Shown one piece after another: positions 33,218 through 36,746 of a stretch of 36,746 nucleotides of DNA. The stretch is from the NCBI GenBank assembly GCA_900316125.1, contig ONBO01000018.1, positions 1-36,746 on the forward strand, in the 5' to 3' direction. Both the position numbers and the translations under genes were made by a program. This stretch comes from an uncultured Bacteroidales bacterium (lineage in GTDB: Bacteria; Bacteroidota; Bacteroidia; Bacteroidales; Paludibacteraceae). The notes beneath the pieces are model-generated. The model made no database searches. It saw only the letters and a program-made list of their open reading frames with translations, and was not told the origin of the DNA. How positions within the stretch are numbered: the first letter of the stretch is position 1; each line of letters starts with the position of its first letter.

Positions 33218-34586
33218 CCTGGCTGTGGCGGCTCTGCTGCTTATATCTTGTAAAAAAACCAGTGACATTGGTCACATAGTGCGTCCGTCAGAGGATTCAC
33301 TACGTGTGGTTACAGACTCCTTCATAGTCAAGAGTACTACTGTTAAGGCGGAGCATCTCTATTCAGAAACCACCAAGCCGGTGCTGGGACACTACACAGA
33401 CAATATCTTCGGAGAGTTTAAGGCGGATTTTCTTTCAGAGTTCAGGTATATCAAGAACCTTACATTCAAGTCTGGAACCACTTCTGACTCCCTTTATCTT
33501 GTGATGTACTACAAGTCATTCTTCGGAGACTCATCCGCAGTACAAGAGGCTACTGTATACCAGGTTGATAAGAAGAAACTGGATTTCTCAGAGCACTATT
33601 ACTCAGACAGTAAGGTTGAAGACTTCTGCTCCAAAAATATTGTTTTAGGCAGTAGGTCATACGTGGCCTATGACAATACAGTCACACCGTCAGAGCGTGA
33701 AGACGCTTTGTATTGCAATACTGTAAAAGTCAAACTTCCGGATGAGATGGCTGCTCAGATGATTGCCCGCACTGACATATACCAGTCACAGGATGCCTTT
33801 ACAGATTTCTTCAAAGGCGTGTATGTCACAAACACCTTTGGCCAGCAGACTGTGCTTCTTATAGACTCCGTAAATATTGAACTTTCATACAGATATGTTC
33901 CTGTTGCTGAGAAGCCGGATTCTCTAGCGTATGAGACGGTTGTTTTCCCTTCAAACCGTGAAACCACTGAGTTTATAAGGGTGGAGGGGGATCCAGCCGC
34001 TCTTTTAGGGAAGCCTGACAGCGTGGAGTATATGTCATGCCCTGGCGGTACGTTTGTGCAGATTGAGATACCGTTTGAGAGGATGTACCAGCGTATGATT
34101 GAAGGCAACGATATGGGAACAGACAGCTTGAATCTCAATGATTTCAGCCTCGTGTTTGAGCCTGCCATATACACTGATGATAACGATAAGAGCGCTCGTA
34201 TGACTTATCCTAAAGTGCCTATGATTATAAGAGAGGCTGATATGGAGGCGTTTTTCACTCAGAGCCTCTATCCTGCACCAGGTATATACACAGAGCTTGG
34301 ATGGCTTGAGACTGATAAGGTTGCAACCGGGGCGTACACCTTTACAAACTCCGCAGAAGATTTTGAGGAGATACTACGTAAGGCATCCAGAATGAGTGAA
34401 ACAGAACGTAAGGAATATTTTGACTCGCTGAACCCGTATGTTGTGTTGCCTACTTCAGGTGCTACTGATATAGCAGGAACTAACGCTGTGATAAGACATC
34501 AATATCGTCCGTACGGAGTTCGCGTGCGTAGCGGGGTCAATGAGAAGTCCCCTATGCGTATAGTAGTCACCTATACTAATCTATGA
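33171..34586 (+). CDS. DUF4270 lipoprotein
   Basis: A 471-residue lipoprotein with n-region, hydrophobic segment SLAVAALLLIS and lipobox LLISC. The mature part has the DUF4270 pattern: SEDSLRVVTDSFIVKSTTVKAE, then GHYTDNIFGEFKADFLSEF, and SLYLVMYYKSFFGDS. The function is unknown; it is a Bacteroidetes family of predicted outer-membrane lipoproteins. I chose ATG 33171 because GAGGA lies 7 bases upstream; ATG 33195 gives a more compact signal and is possible. The frame stays open up to 33102, but those codons belong to the GT5 gene. It ends overlapping the convergent YigZ gene by 11 bases. Confidence 0.85.
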   Translation: MFQRTISFMTKFWACSLAVAALLLISCKKTSDIGHIVRPSEDSLRVVTDSFIVKSTTVKAEHLYSETTKPVLGHYTDNIFGEFKADFLSEFRYIKNLTFKSGTTSDSLYLVMYYKSFFGDSSAVQEATVYQVDKKKLDFSEHYYSDSKVEDFCSKNIVLGSRSYVAYDNTVTPSEREDALYCNTVKVKLPDEMAAQMIARTDIYQSQDAFTDFFKGVYVTNTFGQQTVLLIDSVNIELSYRYVPVAEKPDSLAYETVVFPSNRETTEFIRVEGDPAALLGKPDSVEYMSCPGGTFVQIEIPFERMYQRMIEGNDMGTDSLNLNDFSLVFEPAIYTDDNDKSARMTYPKVPMIIREADMEAFFTQSLYPAPGIYTELGWLETDKVATGAYTFTNSAEDFEEILRKASRMSETERKEYFDSLNPYVVLPTSGATDIAGTNAVIRHQYRPYGVRVRSGVNEKSPMRIVVTYTNL

Positions 34587-34968
34587 TTTTTGCGTGTGAA
34601 AGCGCATCGGTGGCGGCCTCCTTATAGGCTCTAACAAGCCCGCCTGTGCCTAGAAGTGTGCCTCCAAAATATCTTACCACCACCACCATTGAGTTTGTAA
34701 GACCGGCCCCCTCAAGCTGCTTAAGTATCGGCTTGCCTGCCGTGCCTGCAGGTTCTCCGTCATCTGCGGCGCGATAAATGCTGCCATCAGCCCCTAACCT
34801 GTATGCAAAACATACGTGGCGTGCCTTGTGGTGCTCCTTTTTATATTTTGCCACGATGGCCTTGGCCTCATCTATGCTCTCCACATGATGGGCAAATGAA
34901 AGGAACTTGCTGCTCTTCTCCTTGTAGAACCCTTCCGCTATTTCTGGTGTGTTTGATATGGTTGCCAT
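34576..34968 (-). CDS. YigZ/IMPACT (UPF0029) family protein, N-terminal domain only
   Basis: A 130-residue protein with the IMPACT N-terminal domain: KSSKFLSFAHHVESIDEA, ARHVCFAYRLG, DDGEPAGTAGKPILKQLEG and VVVVRYFGGTLLGTGGLVRAYKEAA. Relatives in bacteria are usually about 200 residues with a C-terminal DUF1949 (ferredoxin-like) domain, which is missing; the protein stops a few residues after the first domain. In eukaryotes IMPACT modulates Gcn1/Gcn2; the bacterial role is unclear. The stop lies inside the convergent DUF4270 gene (11-base overlap). A consensus -7 element is 7 bases before the ATG, so the transcript may be almost leaderless. Confidence 0.9.
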   Translation of the reverse strand: MATISNTPEIAEGFYKEKSSKFLSFAHHVESIDEAKAIVAKYKKEHHKARHVCFAYRLGADGSIYRAADDGEPAGTAGKPILKQLEGAGLTNSMVVVVRYFGGTLLGTGGLVRAYKEAATDALSHAKIID

Positions 34969-34975
34969 TGCTACG

Positions 34976-34983
34976 CAAAGATA
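34976..34983 (-). promoter_or_regulatory. -7 element directly before the yigZ-like start
   Basis: On the minus strand, TATCTTTG (complement of 34976-34983) then CGTAGCA and ATG. With the usual start about 7 nt after TTTG, the mRNA would begin at or within a few bases of the initiation codon. The -33 position at 20-nt spacing reads TTAA. Confidence 0.6.
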
Positions 34984-35046
34984 ACGTTTTTTAAGGTTGC
35001 AAATTAAAATTATGTTAAAAAATTATAAGGGTTGCTTTTTTTTGCT

Positions 35047-35054
35047 TATATTTG
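35047..35054 (+). promoter_or_regulatory. Possible -7 element before the right-edge secreted protein
   Basis: TATATTTG followed by C, 62 bases before the ATG at 35117. The -33 position reads TTAT, so the match is partial. It lies in the 148-base divergent gap to the YigZ gene, which holds nothing else I can recognise. Confidence 0.5.
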
Positions 35055-35116
35055 CACTTTGAAAATATATTTTCCATTGTTGTGTACGGAAGGAAATATC
35101 TGAAATTATATATATT

Positions 35117-36746
35117 ATGAAGAAAATTTACTTTGCTAAAGTTCTTACGGCTTTACTATTTAGTGCATTAGCTTGTATGGCAGTGCAGGCTGAGACTATG
35201 GACAACTATCCAATAGATAAGAGCCCATACTATGGGCTAAGTCCTTTGGCCGCCTCAACATTCTCAATAGAGGACGCATCCTCTACAACTCAGCTGACAA
35301 CATTCCCTCTAAGTGATGTTGTTGTCTATCCTGAGGCCGCCTCAATTACAATGGATGAGGCATACACAGAGAAACAGAGCGGTTTCGGCAATGGAGGTAC
35401 CACTTCAAATCCGTACTATGCCGTTACAAATGTAGCTTCAAATATAACATCTTCCTTTAATTTTGGTGACGGCAGGCAGAATTATCTTTTCTTTCATGCT
35501 CCTGCTAAGGAAAAGACGGCATTATCCATTAGTGCTGAACATAAGGCAAAAACAGGCGTGAATATCAGGACGATAATCACTCTTGTAAAGGGTAACAAGA
35601 CTAAACTTGAGCTTTGGGCCGGCCCTGCAGGTAAGACTTCAAAAATTACAGACTATGAGTTTGACCGTAATAAACAAAAGGTTGAATTTAAGATAGATGA
35701 ATATAGTTTTGATCTTACAGCAGTTACCGAGGGAGCAGAAGTTGTGTATGAGATCAGACGTGGCAACTATAATGAAGGTGATGACTGTGTGTTTGCACTA
35801 TCTACTTTCTATGTACATGGAACACCAGACGTACTGAAACTCACGGCTTCCCAGCTGGTGGCTCCTCTTGGCACACCTGTGAAACTGAGTGCTATATATA
35901 GTGAGCCTGTAACTCAGCAGCGCCTGCATTGGTTCCAGGGCGAGTCAATAGGCGGATTCCCATACTATCCGGAACTTATTCAGTTTACAGGACAGAACCC
36001 TATTGAGCTTATGCCTTCCATAGGAAGTTCTTATTATACAGTTACAGCACTTGGTCAGGATGATACTCAAATAGCTTCTGCTGACACTGTTGAGGTAATA
36101 CGTTATCTTGAGTGCGGTGAGAATTCAAAGGTTGTATGGCATGAGGATTTTGGCACACTTGCATCTGAAGATGCCAGAAATTCATACGCTGATGTTAAAT
36201 ATACATACGCTTCAACAGGTAATGTAAATGACGGCAAATATGCTATTACAGCAAATCCACGTACTTGCGGCCAGGATAACACTCCTGTACGTGAAGAGGC
36301 TGACTACTGGTTCCGTAGCACTTATGACCACACTCAAGGAGGTGCCAAGGATGGTGTTTACGGAGGAATGTTGCTTATAAACTGTAGAGACGGACAGCCT
36401 GTAGGAGATGTCGTACTTGAGAAGACATTCACAGCTGACGAGCTTGGCTGCCCTAATAGCAAGATTTGGCTGAACTTCTCAGCATGGTTTGCCAATGCAG
36501 ACTGGAACCGTGGCAGAGGTGAAACTCACAATATAGACATGCTGCTTCGTGTTAAGGATGCAACAGGTGCTGTTCTTGGTTCCATTGATGTGGTTGCCAG
36601 TGTTAATGAAGGCTGGAAGAGGGGTATAGTTTCTATCCCGTATGCCGGTTCTGATTTGACACTCCAGATTGTCAACTACGGACAAACTGGTGGTGGCAAT
36701 GATGTTCTTATTGATGACATCCAATTTGAAATATGCCGTCCTGCTG
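35117..36746 (+). CDS. Large secreted surface protein, N-terminal 543 residues (cut by right edge)
   Basis: An open frame from ATG 35117 to the window end with no stop. It has a signal peptide (MKKIYFAKVLTALLFSALAC, cleaved near AVQA). A beta-rich domain spans about 90-235; an Ig-like stretch covers about 238-335 (LKLTASQLVAPLGTPVKLSA). Then a jelly-roll-like domain starts VVWHEDFGTL and runs to the edge, with FRSTYDHT and GGMLLINC, ending in VLIDDIQFEICRPA. This resembles the 'DFG..' lectin/MAM-like modules of large Bacteroidetes T9SS adhesins with several repeated domains. Catalytic motifs are not seen. The C-terminus, which would show a sorting domain, is outside the window. Confidence 0.85.
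   Translation, partial: MKKIYFAKVLTALLFSALACMAVQAETMDNYPIDKSPYYGLSPLAASTFSIEDASSTTQLTTFPLSDVVVYPEAASITMDEAYTEKQSGFGNGGTTSNPYYAVTNVASNITSSFNFGDGRQNYLFFHAPAKEKTALSISAEHKAKTGVNIRTIITLVKGNKTKLELWAGPAGKTSKITDYEFDRNKQKVEFKIDEYSFDLTAVTEGAEVVYEIRRGNYNEGDDCVFALSTFYVHGTPDVLKLTASQLVAPLGTPVKLSAIYSEPVTQQRLHWFQGESIGGFPYYPELIQFTGQNPIELMPSIGSSYYTVTALGQDDTQIASADTVEVIRYLECGENSKVVWHEDFGTLASEDARNSYADVKYTYASTGNVNDGKYAITANPRTCGQDNTPVREEADYWFRSTYDHTQGGAKDGVYGGMLLINCRDGQPVGDVVLEKTFTADELGCPNSKIWLNFSAWFANADWNRGRGETHNIDMLLRVKDATGAVLGSIDVVASVNEGWKRGIVSIPYAGSDLTLQIVNYGQTGGGNDVLIDDIQFEICRPA

Noticed and set aside
1..36746. CRISPR array, insertion sequence, integrase or att site
   Set aside because: Reading both strands showed no regularly spaced repeats, no transposase or recombinase frame, and no tRNA gene to serve as an attachment site.

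Overview
The window looks like a chromosomal segment of a Bacteroidales bacterium (Bacteroidetes). Reasons: many genes are preceded by the Bacteroidetes promoter signature (a TTTG-like -33 element, about 20 nt, then TAnnTTTG). Several families are typical of the phylum: DUF4270, DUF4369-TlpA, the roughly 850-residue DUF3417-type glucan phosphorylase, and secreted proteins with a type IX (T9SS) sorting tail. Shine-Dalgarno sites are mostly weak. Nothing looks like a prophage, conjugative element, insertion sequence or CRISPR array.

Layout. (1) 1-2796, minus: a lipoprotein of unknown function, an RND adaptor and an RND permease cut by the left edge. (2) 2811-5530, minus: alpha-glucan phosphorylase with its own promoter and a hairpin terminator. 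(3) 5625-11250, minus: a probable long operon of YtxH protein, holin-X-like protein, small coiled-coil protein, RelA/SpoT-family (p)ppGpp enzyme, M3 peptidase and QueH. (4) 11254-12820, minus: a PlsC-type acyltransferase preceded by a promoter and an approximately 169-nt structured RNA, possibly 6S RNA. (5) 12847-21158, plus: a predicted outer-membrane protein, an RluA-type pseudouridine synthase, a MORN-repeat protein, xseA-xseB, an AsmA-like protein, queA and a TlpA-like thioredoxin. (6) 21173-26829, plus: a complete tripartite RND efflux operon. (7) 26841-29348, minus: panC-panD-radA. (8) 29346-34586, plus: a T9SS-type CotH protein, a half-length degenerate glycogen synthase and a DUF4270 lipoprotein. 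(9) 34576-34983, minus: a short YigZ/IMPACT protein. (10) 35047 to the right edge, plus: a large secreted protein cut by the edge.

Connections. QueA and QueH, the last two steps of queuosine synthesis, are both present but in separate transcription units; RluA adds another RNA modification enzyme. The phosphorylase and the half GT5 protein both relate to glycogen, but the GT5 protein lacks the substrate-binding motif, so it is probably not a catalyst. PanC and PanD feed coenzyme A synthesis, but PanC has lost about 26 residues at its N-terminal ATP-binding strand.

The points most worth following are the shortened PanC beside an apparently inserted CotH gene, the degenerate GT5 half translationally coupled to DUF4270, the structured RNA between two back-to-back promoters, and the small envelope proteins co-directional with the stringent-response enzyme. 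All calls come from reading the sequence and from memory of the families; no database search or folding program was run.
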